Assembly: GCF_001556105.1 (NCBI RefSeq)
Contig: NZ_LSIF01000064.1
Location: 1-64,000 of the forward strand
Length of the DNA stretch: 64,000 nucleotides
Reading direction: 5' to 3'
Source of the DNA: Pseudoxanthomonas mexicana
Lineage (GTDB): Bacteria > Pseudomonadota > Gammaproteobacteria > Xanthomonadales > Xanthomonadaceae
Below are positions 6,937 to 21,530 of this stretch, piece after piece; within the stretch, counting starts at the first letter, position 1; every line of letters starts with the position of its first letter. The notes below the pieces were generated by a model that searched no databases, was not told the origin of the DNA, and saw nothing but the letters and a program-made list of their open reading frames with translations. Both the position numbers and the translations under genes were made by a program.

Positions 6937-8211
6937 TCACCCGGCTCGCCGCTTCTTCCCCTTCAACGGGGATACGTTGTCGCCGACGAAGACTCCCAAG
7001 CGCGGCATCTTTGCGACCGCCCTCGCGACTTCGTTCGGCAAATACTGTGCGTAGTGCTTTCGAGTGATGCGGCTATCGCTGTGCCCCAGCGCGCGGGCGA
7101 CCATCTCGATGTCCTTGGTGGCGATCAGCAGCAGCTTCCCGTAGGTCGCGCGGGTGGTCTTGAAACTCACGTCGTCCAGCTTGGCGGCAGCCACGGCGGC
7201 TAGCATGGGCTTGGTCACGTCATCCCTGCCCCAGGCCCGGCCATCGGCCCTCATGAAGATCGGATCCATAGGCCCCTTGCCGGCCGTTGCCCGCTGAAAG
7301 AACGACTCCCCTTCCGGCGTGAGCGGCTGCAGGAGCGTCTTGCCGGTCTTGGACTGATATAGGCGCACCGTGCCGTGATCCGGGCTGTAGTCGCGCGTTT
7401 GGAGCGCCACCAGCTCACCCCTGCGCCCGCCAGTCATAAGCGCCCCCGTCAGGAGCTCCCGCAGGTCTGGAGCCGCCGTGTTGAGCAGCCGGGTGATCTC
7501 GTCTCGCTCCAGCATCCGCGGTGGCGGATCCTCTCCGAGCTCGAACGGGGTGACCTTGACCCACCAAGTAGGTAGGTCGGCAGGTAGCCGGTCATTGGCC
7601 CAGGCGTAGTTCAGCGCCGCCTTCACGATCGTCAGATTCCGATTTGCCGTCGACTTGCGGCCGCGCAGCTGGTCGGGGTCTGCCGGGTCAAAGGGCTGGA
7701 CCTTCCCCCGAATGACGGGCGCCTTGGCTGCCAGCGCCTTGTGCCACTTCCGCAGTGCCGGCGCGTCCAGGGCGGTCACTAGCTTGCTACCTATCGAGTC
7801 GGCCCCGTGCAGTGCCCATGACTGCCTAGCGATCTTCTCCGAACCCTTCCCGGCCAGATGCTCTTCGAAGTACGCGTCGACCACCTTCCCGAGGGTCATT
7901 CCGTCCCGGTAGTGCTTGGGCCGTGACGCCCGCTCTTCAACCTGCAGCGTGGTCGACAGCGGAACGGCCTGCGCGTAGCTCAGCACTACCTGCCCATCGG
8001 CGGCAGCGTGATCGTCGGGCGTCCCAATTCGCTGGTGCCGATACCCCACTCCCTCGCGCTGGCGAACGATCCAGGCAGCATCGCGCTTGCCGCGGTAGTA
8101 GCCAAGGAATGTGCCTGGGACGATCTGACGCCAGTACGGCTCTTTGCGCGCCTTCAATTTGAGGCGCGCTTCACGTGTCTCGAGGCGGTGGTCTCTGGGT
8201 TGCCGTGCCAC
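6937..8211 (-). CDS. Tyrosine-type site-specific integrase
   Basis: The 424-residue protein has an N-terminal DUF4102/SAM-like arm and core-binding region (GMTLGKVVDAYFEEHL, then RNLTIVKAALNYAWANDRL) and a catalytic domain with arginine in TGGRRGEL (about residue 263), lysine in SKTGK, a KTTR in place of the usual HxxR, histidine in LGHS and the tyrosine nucleophile in KHYAQYL. It recombines the element with the tRNA-Glu attachment site lying 154 bases upstream. The start is a GTG at 8211 that overlaps one arm of an inverted repeat; phased repeats cover its promoter region. Confidence 0.93.
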   Translation of the reverse strand: MARQPRDHRLETREARLKLKARKEPYWRQIVPGTFLGYYRGKRDAAWIVRQREGVGYRHQRIGTPDDHAAADGQVVLSYAQAVPLSTTLQVEERASRPKHYRDGMTLGKVVDAYFEEHLAGKGSEKIARQSWALHGADSIGSKLVTALDAPALRKWHKALAAKAPVIRGKVQPFDPADPDQLRGRKSTANRNLTIVKAALNYAWANDRLPADLPTWWVKVTPFELGEDPPPRMLERDEITRLLNTAAPDLRELLTGALMTGGRRGELVALQTRDYSPDHGTVRLYQSKTGKTLLQPLTPEGESFFQRATAGKGPMDPIFMRADGRAWGRDDVTKPMLAAVAAAKLDDVSFKTTRATYGKLLLIATKDIEMVARALGHSDSRITRKHYAQYLPNEVARAVAKMPRLGVFVGDNVSPLKGKKRRAG

Positions 8212-8356
8212 GGTAGCGATCGTCCTTCTTCCGGAGTTTTCCGGAATATACCGGGGCGAACCCCCGTGAACGCTACCGTACAGGAGCGGACGCTAAAGTC
8301 AACAGCACCAATGGTTTAAGCGGAGTATTGGCGAACAATAGCGAACGGTGACGAAC
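8210..8356. promoter_or_regulatory. Integrase promoter and attachment arm region with helically phased repeats
   Basis: CCGG(A/G) starts at 8231, 8241 and 8251, exactly ten bases apart. A second trio, GCGAAC, GCGAAC and ACGAAC, starts at 8331, 8341 and 8351, again ten bases apart. ACGGTAGCG occurs at 8210-8218, inverted at 8271-8279 and again direct inside the tRNA remnant at 8375-8383. A minus-strand TATATT at 8245-8250 could be an integrase -10 box. These fit integrase arm-type and Xis/AlpA binding sites. Confidence 0.6.
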
Positions 8357-8364
8357 ATGCAAAC

Positions 8365-8413
8365 CTACTCTTTCACGGTAGCGACCGGGGTTCGAATCCC
8401 CGTGGGGACGCCA
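8365..8413 (+). other. Attachment site: 3' half of tRNA-Glu (TTC anticodon)
   Basis: The bases form an anticodon arm with loop CTTTCAC (8370-8376, anticodon TTC), a T arm (CGGGG, TTCGAAT, CCCCG at 8386-8402), the 3' acceptor strand TGGGGAC, discriminator G and CCA. No D arm or 5' acceptor strand precedes it, so it is only a 3' half left by integration at the anticodon stem-loop. The intact gene should be at the other element end. The last 5' anticodon-stem base makes a U-G pair, consistent with element-derived sequence to the left of the crossover. Confidence 0.88.
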
Positions 8414-8423
8414 ATTTTTCAGA

Positions 8424-8450
8424 AGGCCCGGGAAACCGGGCCTTTTTTTT
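8424..8450 (+). terminator. Rho-independent terminator of the tRNA-Glu transcript
   Basis: GGCCCGG (8425-8431) and CCGGGCC (8436-8442) close a GAAA loop and are followed by eight T residues. It lies eleven bases after the tRNA 3' end, where the original host transcript would stop, marking the return to chromosomal sequence. Confidence 0.85.
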
Positions 8451-8730
8451 GCGCTTCGTGCGGTATCCGCTTCGCCCATTTTTACGAGCATTTCATCGTG
8501 TCCGGCGTAGATGCTTCCGCGACGCCTGCCCACAGCCCCAGTACGGCAGTTGCGTAATGGGTGGGCGGTGGCCATGCCACCTTTGTGGAACCGGCGTGAT
8601 GACGCACGATACCCTCGCTGACGAACTGATCGCGCTACTTCCCCTCCACCGCGCGCGATACGTGCTGGACAGCAGGATCGCGGGAGCGGGATGAGGTGGC
8701 CTTCGATGCCGTGCCGCAACGCCCGACGCG
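8451..8730. other. Intergenic stretch without a supportable gene
   Basis: Short open frames exist on both strands but none has a ribosome binding site with a protein I would defend. The only structure I see is a GGTGGC/GCCACC palindrome near 8566-8580. It separates the tRNA terminator from the end of yqiB. Confidence 0.5.
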
Positions 8731-9213
8731 TCACGCAACGTCGCGTGCAGCGCTTGTCGGATGCAGGGTGGCGACGCCGTGCCCCTGCTCTGCCAAGTAC
8801 TCCAACCACTTTCCCAGGAACGTATTCATGCGCATGCGGTGGCTGATCACCTCCGCCGCGGGCGGATACAGACCGATCACGTCCTGCCAGCGCTTGCCGA
8901 CGTAGCAGTGCGTTGCCTCCACCTGATGGGCGTCACGGTACAGGCGGACGAACGCGGAGGGATCAGGCTCACCGGTCAGTGGATCGCAGATGTCGTAGGT
9001 GAGTCGCAGTTCTACGGTGTAGCGGTGCGTCTCGATGACCTCAAGCCGCAGGTCCAGTCCATCGCCGATGCTGGAGAAGTACGTGCCGGGCTGCAGATGT
9101 TCCGGTGAGAACAGGCGCGTCAGCCGCGCATGGTTTTCCGCATACAGCGCCATCAACCAGCCGAAGCGGCTCAGCCGGGGGATGCGCGCGGTGCGTGCGA
9201 GGGCCTGTGACAT
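8731..9213 (-). CDS. yqiB: YqiB-like DUF1249 protein
   Basis: The 160-residue protein matches the DUF1249/YqiB family of gammaproteobacteria in length and in the conserved stretch LYAENHARLTRLF, the strand pair YTVELRLTYDICD and the segment PSAFVRLYRDAHQVEATHCY. The function of the family is unknown; in enterobacteria it sits beside cAMP phosphodiesterase cpdA, which is not present here. No signal peptide or membrane segment is seen. It is isolated between the integrated element and ppsR. Confidence 0.85.
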   Translation of the reverse strand: MSQALARTARIPRLSRFGWLMALYAENHARLTRLFSPEHLQPGTYFSSIGDGLDLRLEVIETHRYTVELRLTYDICDPLTGEPDPSAFVRLYRDAHQVEATHCYVGKRWQDVIGLYPPAAEVISHRMRMNTFLGKWLEYLAEQGHGVATLHPTSAARDVA

Positions 9214-9328
9214 GGGTCGATCCTACACGCGGAATCCCGCTCGCGGCAGCATTGACGACCTGCGGCATGGGGCCTTAGTTAAGGGTTCCCGGATGGCATC
9301 TTCCGGGCACCCGCAACGCCCTCCCGAC

Positions 9329-10150
9329 TCAGTACATGTCCCGCTGCAAGCCCAGCGTGGAGAGGACCTTGCTGGAGATTTCCTCGATGGACTTGTTGGT
9401 GGTGCTCAGCGTGGGCAGCCGCTCCACCTGGAACATGGCCTCGGCCGCGGCCACTTCGCGCTTGCAGGTCTCCATCTTCGCGTAGCCCGAGTTCGGACGC
9501 CGCTCCTGGCGGATCTGGTACAGGCGGTCCGGGTCGATGGTCAGTGCGAACAATTTGCGGCGGTACGGGCGCAACCGCGCCGGCAGGCGGTCCGTTTCCA
9601 GGTCGCCGTCGGTCAGTGGGTAGTTGGCGGCGCGGATGCCGTAATGCAGGGCCAGGTAGACGCAGGTCGGGGTCTTGCCGGCGCGCGACACCGCCACGAG
9701 GATCACGTCGGCTTCGTCGTAGTTCACCGCCATGCCGTCGTCATGGGTCAACGCGAAGTTCATCGCGTCGATGCGGCGGTGATAGGTCTCGAAATCCACC
9801 AGGCCATGTGCCTGGCCCACCCGGGACTCGCGCTGCTGGCCCAGCTCCCGTTCCAGCGGCTCGATGAAGGGGGCGAAGACATCGAGCATCAACGCGCCGC
9901 TTTCCGCGACCAGCGCGCTCAGCGCCGGATCGACGCACGAGTTGATGACGATGGGTCGGCTGCCCAGCTTCTCGCCCGCGCGGCGGATGCGGTCGGCTGC
10001 ATCCCGGGCCTTTTCCTCGTCATCGACGAAGGACAGCCGGTCGGTCTGGAACCGCATGCCGGCGAACTGGGTCAGCAGGCTGTGGCCGATGGTCTCGGCC
10101 GTGATACCGGTTCCATCTGAAACATAGAACACCTGCCGCAAGTCAGACAT
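9329..10150 (-). CDS. ppsR: PEP synthase regulatory protein (bifunctional kinase/pyrophosphorylase)
   Basis: PpsR phosphorylates phosphoenolpyruvate synthase with ADP to inactivate it and removes the phosphate by phosphorolysis. The 273-residue length and the motifs [20 protein letters not shown] at the N-terminus, the P-loop-like [18 protein letters not shown] (about residue 150) and the C-terminal [11 protein letters not shown] are those of the DUF299 family. The gene is divergent from ppsA, its target, with about 150 bases between them, so the pair can be coordinately controlled. Confidence 0.95.
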   Translation of the reverse strand: MSDLRQVFYVSDGTGITAETIGHSLLTQFAGMRFQTDRLSFVDDEEKARDAADRIRRAGEKLGSRPIVINSCVDPALSALVAESGALMLDVFAPFIEPLERELGQQRESRVGQAHGLVDFETYHRRIDAMNFALTHDDGMAVNYDEADVILVAVSRAGKTPTCVYLALHYGIRAANYPLTDGDLETDRLPARLRPYRRKLFALTIDPDRLYQIRQERRPNSGYAKMETCKREVAAAEAMFQVERLPTLSTTNKSIEEISSKVLSTLGLQRDMY

Positions 10151-10300
10151 GACGACCCTGCCCCTTCACCATGGAAACCCCCTCACATCAAGCTTGTCTG
10201 CAATTGGTATGCACTGCATCATATCGCTTCTTTCCCCATGGACACGGCACCCCACGCCGATGGTCATCGGCATGGCGCGGCCTGCTTCGGAGCATTGCGC

Positions 10301-12691
<2,391 letters not shown>

Positions 12692-12744
12692 CGGCCGCTA
12701 CGGTCGCCTTCACGCAAACGCGGTTAACATCGCGACGCATCGCC

Positions 12745-12768
12745 AGCACGCCCCTGATGGGGCGTGCT
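12745..12768 (+). terminator. Hairpin between ppsA and mscS
   Basis: AGCACGCCCC and GGGGCGTGCT form a perfect 10-bp stem around TGAT. Only a weak GCATTTC follows, so it may be a terminator of ppsA or a structure in the mscS leader; the mscS ribosome binding site begins eight bases later. Confidence 0.5.
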
Positions 12769-12785
12769 GCATTTCAGGAGTCCTC

Positions 12786-13739
12786 ATGCCCGTGCCTTCC
12801 ATCGCCACCGCTCCCACCCTCACCGAGATTCCAACGGAACCGGCTGCCCTGATGCGCCAACTGCGCGGCATCGACTGGCTGCAGTTGCTGGAAACCTGGG
12901 GTCTGAAGCTGCTGGCCGCCGTGGTCATCTTCCTGGTCGGCATGTGGCTGGCCAAGCGACTGAGCGCCGGGCTGGAGCGCGTCCTCGGCCGCACGCATGC
13001 CGACGCCACGCTCGGCGGCTTCCTGCGCCGCGCCAGTTACGCCGCGATGATGGTGCTGGTGATCATCACGGCGCTTACCTCGCTGGGCGTAAATCCGACC
13101 TCGATGCTGGCCGTGCTGGGTGCGGCCGGCCTCGCCGTCGGTCTGGCCCTGAAGGACTCGCTATCGAACATCGCGTCTGGCGTGATGCTGATCGTGCTGC
13201 GGCCGTTCCGTGACGGCGACTTCGTGCAGGCGGGTGGCCTGGAAGGCATCGTCGAGGAAGTCCGCATCTTCCAGACCCGCATGCGCACACTGGACAACCG
13301 CCTGATCGTGTTGCCGAACAGCCTGATCACCACCGCGCCGATCATCAATTTCACCGCCAAGCCACATCGTCGCATCGACATCCCGGTCGGCGTCGGTTAC
13401 GACGACGATCTCAAGCGGGCGAAGCAGATCCTGCTGAAGATCGCCCAGGACCACCCGCACGTAGTGCAGGATCCCGCCCCCAGCGTCATCGTCTCCAGAC
13501 TGAGCGAAAGCAGTGTCGATCTGATCCTGCTGGCGTGGGCCAAAACGGAGGATTTCGGCGATACCAAGAGCGACCTGACCGAAGCCGTGCGGACCGAGAT
13601 CATCGGCAACGGACTCAACATCCCCTATCCGCAGCGCGACCTGCATGTGTACCACCACAACAGCGACGGCACGCCGTTGACGGACATCATCACCAAGGGA
13701 GTCGCCGACGACGGCGACGTGGCGAAGCCGCCTGCCTGA
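12786..13739 (+). CDS. mscS: Small-conductance mechanosensitive channel, MscS family
   Basis: The 317-residue protein has three membrane helices near residues 38-57, 83-101 and 105-130. The third is the pore-lining glycine/alanine-rich helix (AVLGAAGLAVGLALKDSLSNIASG), followed by the beta domain entry MLIVLRPFRDGDFV and NRLIVLPNSLI. It releases solutes on hypo-osmotic shock. The ATG has AGGAG six bases upstream. The C-terminal tail after about residue 285 is short and charged. Confidence 0.93.
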   Translation: MPVPSIATAPTLTEIPTEPAALMRQLRGIDWLQLLETWGLKLLAAVVIFLVGMWLAKRLSAGLERVLGRTHADATLGGFLRRASYAAMMVLVIITALTSLGVNPTSMLAVLGAAGLAVGLALKDSLSNIASGVMLIVLRPFRDGDFVQAGGLEGIVEEVRIFQTRMRTLDNRLIVLPNSLITTAPIINFTAKPHRRIDIPVGVGYDDDLKRAKQILLKIAQDHPHVVQDPAPSVIVSRLSESSVDLILLAWAKTEDFGDTKSDLTEAVRTEIIGNGLNIPYPQRDLHVYHHNSDGTPLTDIITKGVADDGDVAKPPA

Positions 13740-13749
13740 CAGGCGCCGG

Positions 13750-14313
13750 CTACTCGCCCGCGAGCGCCGCCATGTGCTTGCGGTAGTGCCGCAGCTCCTC
13801 TATGGAATCGCGCACGTCACTCAGTGCTGTGTGGCTGGCCTGCTTGCGCACGCCTTCCAGCACCTGCGGCGCCCAGCGGCGTGCCAGTTCCTTGAGCGTA
13901 CTGACGTCGAGGTTGCGGTAATGGAAGTATTTCTCCAGACGCGGCATCAAGCGATGCAGGAAACGGCGGTCCTGGCAGATCGAATTGCCGCACATCGGCG
14001 AAGCGCCCACGGGCAGCCACTCATTGAGGAAGGCCACCGTCTGCGCTTCGGCCTGGCCCAGCGACACCTGACTTTCCACCACCCGCTTCCACAAGCCTGA
14101 CCGGCCATGCTGGTTGCGGTTCCAGTCGTCCATCGCCTCCAGCACGGAGACAGGATGGGCGATGGCGAACTCGGGCCCTTCCGCCAGCACGTTCAACTTC
14201 GAATCGGTGACCACCGTGGCGATCTCCAGGATCGAATCGCGGTCGGTATCCAGCCCGGTCATCTCCAGGTCGATCCAGATCAGGCGGTCGGTATTCGCGT
14301 TGTTCGGGGCCAT
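13750..14313 (-). CDS. orn: Oligoribonuclease
   Basis: Orn degrades two- to five-base RNA fragments, including pGpG from c-di-GMP turnover. The DEDDh exonuclease motifs are clear: IDLEMTGLD near the N-terminus, the [16 protein letters not shown] region, [11 protein letters not shown] and [14 protein letters not shown], which holds the last histidine and aspartate. I chose the ATG at 14313 ([18 protein letters not shown]), giving 187 residues like most homologues; an ATG at 14325 and a GTG at 14352 are open upstream. It converges on mscS, with ten bases between their stops. Confidence 0.95.
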   Translation of the reverse strand: MAPNNANTDRLIWIDLEMTGLDTDRDSILEIATVVTDSKLNVLAEGPEFAIAHPVSVLEAMDDWNRNQHGRSGLWKRVVESQVSLGQAEAQTVAFLNEWLPVGASPMCGNSICQDRRFLHRLMPRLEKYFHYRNLDVSTLKELARRWAPQVLEGVRKQASHTALSDVRDSIEELRHYRKHMAALAGE

Positions 14314-14413
14314 GCAGCAATCCATCACGGGAAGGAGATCCGGCCGTTGCACACCGGGATGCGGACGTACCGCATCGTGTCATGATAACGCAGACCACTC
14401 CGACGACCGGCCC

Positions 14414-14878
14414 ATGAACCCCACCACCGATCACGCCGTGCTCACCGCGATGCTGGCGCCAGCGTTCTTCCTGACGGCGACTGCGTCGCTGTTGCTGTCG
14501 GCCAACAACCGGCTGGCACGCATCATCGACCGCGCGCGAACCCTGTTGCGTGAACTGGCCGACGTGGAGGAAGACGCGGATCGCGGCTTGCTGGAGAAGC
14601 GCATCGCATTGCAGCGTCTACGCAGCCTGATCATCCTGCGCGCCGGCCAACTGCTTTATGCGGCGATCAGCTGCTTTGTTGGCACCAGCCTGGCGGTCGC
14701 CGTGGATGCGTTCACCGGCCACCGCCTGGGATCTTTGCCTACCTGGCTCGCGGCGCTGGGCGTGGTCGCGATGCTGGCCGCGAGCCTGCTGCTCGCGCGC
14801 GAATCCACGCTCGCCGTCACTGCGATCAACGAAGAGATGGATCACCGCAAAGTGAAGCGGAAGTTTCCTACGCCTTAG
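14414..14878 (+). CDS. DUF2721 membrane protein
   Basis: The 154-residue protein has an N-terminal helix (LAPAFFLTATASLLLSANNRL), a charged segment RIIDRARTLLRELADVEED, then two helices (AGQLLYAAISCFVGTSLAVAV and WLAALGVVAMLAASLLLARE). The LTA-LLAPAFFLTATASLLLS-NRLARIIDRAR pattern is diagnostic for DUF2721, whose function is unknown. It is divergent from orn and its stop overlaps the end of tadA by four bases on the opposite strand. Confidence 0.85.
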   Translation: MNPTTDHAVLTAMLAPAFFLTATASLLLSANNRLARIIDRARTLLRELADVEEDADRGLLEKRIALQRLRSLIILRAGQLLYAAISCFVGTSLAVAVDAFTGHRLGSLPTWLAALGVVAMLAASLLLARESTLAVTAINEEMDHRKVKRKFPTP

Positions 14879-15351
14879 ACCAGCGGTCTTCCACGCTTGG
14901 CGCGGAAATAGTTGGTCAGGCGACGGCCGGCGTCTTCACCCAGTACGCCGCCAACTACTTCGATCCGATGGTTGTGCCGCGGATCGGCGATCAGGTCGAA
15001 CACGCCGCCGCACGCCCCCGTCTTCGGATCGGACGCGCCGTACACGACGCGCGCCACGCGCGCATGCACCAGCGCCATCGCACACATCGCGCACGGCTCC
15101 AGCGTGACGTACAGCGTGCTGCCGACCAGGCGGTGGTTGCCCAACGCCCTGCCCGCTTCGCGCATCGCCACGATCTCGGCGTGCGCGCTGGGATCGTGGT
15201 CGATGATGTTGCGGTTCCAGCCCTCGCCCAGCCGCTGTCCGTCGACGGATACCAGTACCGCACCGACCGGAATCTCGTCGAACTCCTGTTGAGCGCGATC
15301 CGCCAACGCAAAGGCGTGGCGCATCCAGGTTTCGTCGTTGCACTCGGTCAT
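14875..15351 (-). CDS. tadA: tRNA-specific adenosine deaminase
   Basis: TadA converts the wobble adenosine of tRNA-Arg(ACG) to inosine. Zinc ligands and the proton shuttle are visible in HAEIVAMREAG and EPCAMCAMALVHARV, and FDEIPVGAVLV is the usual N-terminal strand. The ATG at 15351 overlaps the stop of the upstream NYN gene by ATGA, indicating coupling. The resulting 158 residues fit the family. The C-terminal FRAKRGR is the typical tail. Confidence 0.95.
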   Translation of the reverse strand: MTECNDETWMRHAFALADRAQQEFDEIPVGAVLVSVDGQRLGEGWNRNIIDHDPSAHAEIVAMREAGRALGNHRLVGSTLYVTLEPCAMCAMALVHARVARVVYGASDPKTGACGGVFDLIADPRHNHRIEVVGGVLGEDAGRRLTNYFRAKRGRPLV

Positions 15352-16163
15352 GACGTCACCGAGGGCTTCCCGGTCAAAGGATTCACAGGCATTTTGCTGA
15401 TCTTTTCTTGGTCCAGCTTTACGACCCAATGACCGCCTGGCTCCTGAGTCGATTGCAGCAAGTCATAAGTTCGGAGCATGTCCAGCAGACCGGAATGCCC
15501 GTATGTGCTTGGCGTAAAGGATGGATCGGTACGCCGCAAATAGTTGCCGAGAGCGCTAAGACTCACCTTGCCCTCAGGAGTGTCGCCAGCGAGCATGGCA
15601 ACAGCCTTCACGACCAGCATCGGTCGCTGCTTGCCAGAAGATCGAGTCTGATCGACCTGCTTGGCCATTGAGCCACTCTCTAAACCAGGTTTCGCCTGCG
15701 AACCGGCACCCGACTCAACAACTGCCTCCCATTGCGAAAAGTGGTCGCTAGCGTTCCTAAGGGCGGATGGAGTTTTCTCCTCCCCCACGATACAGACAAG
15801 TGCACCTCGTTCTCGTAGTTTCCGGCAGAGATGGGCGAAGTCGGAATCACTTGTGACTATGCAAAACGTGTCGACGATTTCATCGAAGAGCATCTCCATC
15901 GCATCCAACGCCAGCGCGATGTCGGCGGTGTTCTTTCCACTAGCGTACTGATACTGCAGGCATGGAGTGAATGCCTGTTGCGTCAAAGCATCCTGCCAGC
16001 GCGCAGCGCCAAGAGTCATAGAGTTACCGTAACCACGCCGGACCACGACGCGCCCGAACTGCGCAACGAAGCGTAATGCGTGGTCAAGAATCACTGGTGG
16101 CACGTTATCGCAGTCCACCAGGACCGCGACACGCGCGTCTCTACTCTCCGAAAGACCTGCCAT
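15348..16163 (-). CDS. NYN-domain protein with C-terminal OST-HTH/LOTUS-like domain
   Basis: The N-terminal 150 residues form a NYN (LabA/DUF88) PIN-like nuclease domain: AVLVDCDNVPP with the first aspartates, SGKNTADIALALDAMEML with the central aspartate, and FCIVTSDSDFAHLCRKLRERG with the last acidic pair. After a polar linker, residues about 185-255 (VSLSALGNYLRRTDPSFTPSTYGHSGLLDMLRTYDLLQ) resemble a LOTUS RNA-binding fold. Such proteins are predicted RNases or RNA regulators. Codon use is clearly less GC-rich than in tadA and guaA on either side, which suggests recent acquisition. Confidence 0.8.
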   Translation of the reverse strand: MAGLSESRDARVAVLVDCDNVPPVILDHALRFVAQFGRVVVRRGYGNSMTLGAARWQDALTQQAFTPCLQYQYASGKNTADIALALDAMEMLFDEIVDTFCIVTSDSDFAHLCRKLRERGALVCIVGEEKTPSALRNASDHFSQWEAVVESGAGSQAKPGLESGSMAKQVDQTRSSGKQRPMLVVKAVAMLAGDTPEGKVSLSALGNYLRRTDPSFTPSTYGHSGLLDMLRTYDLLQSTQEPGGHWVVKLDQEKISKMPVNPLTGKPSVTS

Positions 16164-16219
16164 CCTGGCTACCTCATCGACTGGATGCGCCGAAGTCTAG
16201 CCCAAGAAGCGGGCTGTCA

Positions 16220-17785
<1,566 letters not shown>

Positions 17786-17845
17786 GGTGTCCTGCGGCTG
17801 TAAACGAAGAAGGGAAACGCTTGCGTCTCCCTTCCCTGGCAACGA

Positions 17846-20348
<2,503 letters not shown>

Positions 20349-20437
20349 GGGGAGGTGCGGTGTAGAGTCGGCGCGTATTGTCCCCGATTCCCCTGCCCCA
20401 GCGCGACCCACGCCGCGCATCCGGACCCGCCGACACC

Positions 20438-20734
20438 ATGACCGACACCACTGCCCTCGAAGCTGCCGCGTTCCGCCGCCTGCTCAAACACCTCAACCAC
20501 GACCGCACCGACGTGCAGAACATCGACCTGATGATCCTGGCCGGCTTCTGCCGCAACTGCCTGTCGGACTGGTATCGCGACGCCGCCACGGAGGCAGGCC
20601 TCGCGATGGACAAGGAGCAGGCGCGCGAGCGCATCTACGGCATGCCGTTCACCGAGTGGAAGGCGCAGCACCAGCGCGAGGCCTCGCCAGAACAGCTGGC
20701 CGCCTTCAAGGCCGCGCAGGAGCGCCATGGCTGA
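20438..20734 (+). CDS. DUF1244 protein
   Basis: The 98-residue protein carries the family signature in order: [33 protein letters not shown] and [14 protein letters not shown]. Two cysteines in FCRNCLSDW are conserved across the family, which has no known function. The gene overlaps the next one by eight bases, so the alpha/beta hydrolase is coupled to it. Confidence 0.9.
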   Translation: MTDTTALEAAAFRRLLKHLNHDRTDVQNIDLMILAGFCRNCLSDWYRDAATEAGLAMDKEQARERIYGMPFTEWKAQHQREASPEQLAAFKAAQERHG

Positions 20735-21524
20735 TAACCGCGCGCGTCGCATGGTGGTCTGGCTTCTCGGACTGGCGATCTGCGCTTACCTGGCGATCTG
20801 CGTCCTGCTCTACCTGCAGCAGCGTCGCCTGATCTATTACCCGCAGTTCACGCGGGTTGCTCCGGCGCAGACGGATTTCGCCTTCCAGCGGCCCGATGCT
20901 GTGCTGCGCGGCTGGGTCGTGAACTCCGGTCGACAGGATGCGGTGCTTTACTTCGGTGGCAATGCAGAGGCAGTGGAAGCCAATCGCGACGTGTTCGCCC
21001 AGTGGCTGCCCTCCCGCACGGTCTATCTGGTGGCCCATCGCGGCTACGGCGCAAGCGACGGTGAACCGTCGGAAGCTGCCCTGCTGGCCGATGCGCTTGC
21101 GGTGTACGACGACATCGCGCATCGCCATCCGGATGGCGACGTAGCCTTGATCGGCCGCAGCCTGGGCAGCGGCGTGGCGACCCACGTGGCATCGGAACGC
21201 GCGATCAGTCATCTGATCCTGGTGACGCCGTTCGACAGCCTGGCGGCCGTCGCACAATCCCACTACCCGGCGTTTCCGGTGAGCCTGCTGCTGAAGGACC
21301 GCTACGATTCCGTTGCACGGCTGCCAGGCTACGACGGAGGACTGCTGGTGCTGAGGGCGGGGCGCGATGCGGTCGTACCGCCGCCGCACACCGACCGGTT
21401 GCTGGCCTCGTTCAAGGGAGAGGCGCAGGTCGTGGACTTTCCGCGCGCCAGTCACGACGACCTGTCGTCGGATCCCGCCTACTGGCCGGCGATCCGGGAT
21501 TTCCTCCAGCGCACCGCCGACTAG
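20727..21524 (+). CDS. Membrane-anchored alpha/beta hydrolase (BEM46/YfhR type)
   Basis: The 265-residue protein starts with a helix (MVVWLLGLAICAYLAICVLL, about residues 9-28) and the family-typical QQRRLIYYPQ, then an alpha/beta hydrolase fold with oxyanion region VLYFGGNAEAV, nucleophile GRSLGSG, aspartate in LRAGRDAVV and histidine in RASHDDL. All three catalytic residues are present. The substrate is unknown; homologues are called peptidases or esterases without firm evidence. It probably faces the periplasm or the inner-membrane surface. Confidence 0.85.
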   Translation: MADNRARRMVVWLLGLAICAYLAICVLLYLQQRRLIYYPQFTRVAPAQTDFAFQRPDAVLRGWVVNSGRQDAVLYFGGNAEAVEANRDVFAQWLPSRTVYLVAHRGYGASDGEPSEAALLADALAVYDDIAHRHPDGDVALIGRSLGSGVATHVASERAISHLILVTPFDSLAAVAQSHYPAFPVSLLLKDRYDSVARLPGYDGGLLVLRAGRDAVVPPPHTDRLLASFKGEAQVVDFPRASHDDLSSDPAYWPAIRDFLQRTAD

Positions 21525-21530
21525 CGTCGG

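Larger units (their letters stand above)
1..8413. mobile_element. Right-hand part of an integrated phage satellite or small prophage (left end outside window)
   Basis: The segment ends in a 3' tRNA-Glu remnant beside a tyrosine integrase and carries AlpA-like, replication-type, terminase small subunit and HK97 capsid genes on the minus strand, plus two plus-strand cargo genes. Base composition is visibly less GC-rich than the chromosome that follows. No large terminase, portal, protease, tail or lysis gene is visible, which favours a PICI-like satellite over a full prophage. The left attachment site and the intact tRNA-Glu expected there lie before position 1, so size and completeness cannot be judged. 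Confidence 0.8.

Noticed and set aside
8365..8413. Complete tRNA gene
   Set aside because: No D arm or 5' acceptor strand is present upstream; only the 3' half exists.
8449..8694. Small plus-strand frame after the tRNA terminator
   Set aside because: Arginine-rich sequence without ribosome binding site or recognisable domain.
17786..17845. Riboswitch in the guaB-guaA spacer
   Set aside because: Only a simple imperfect hairpin is present in 60 bases; no conserved aptamer pattern is recognisable.
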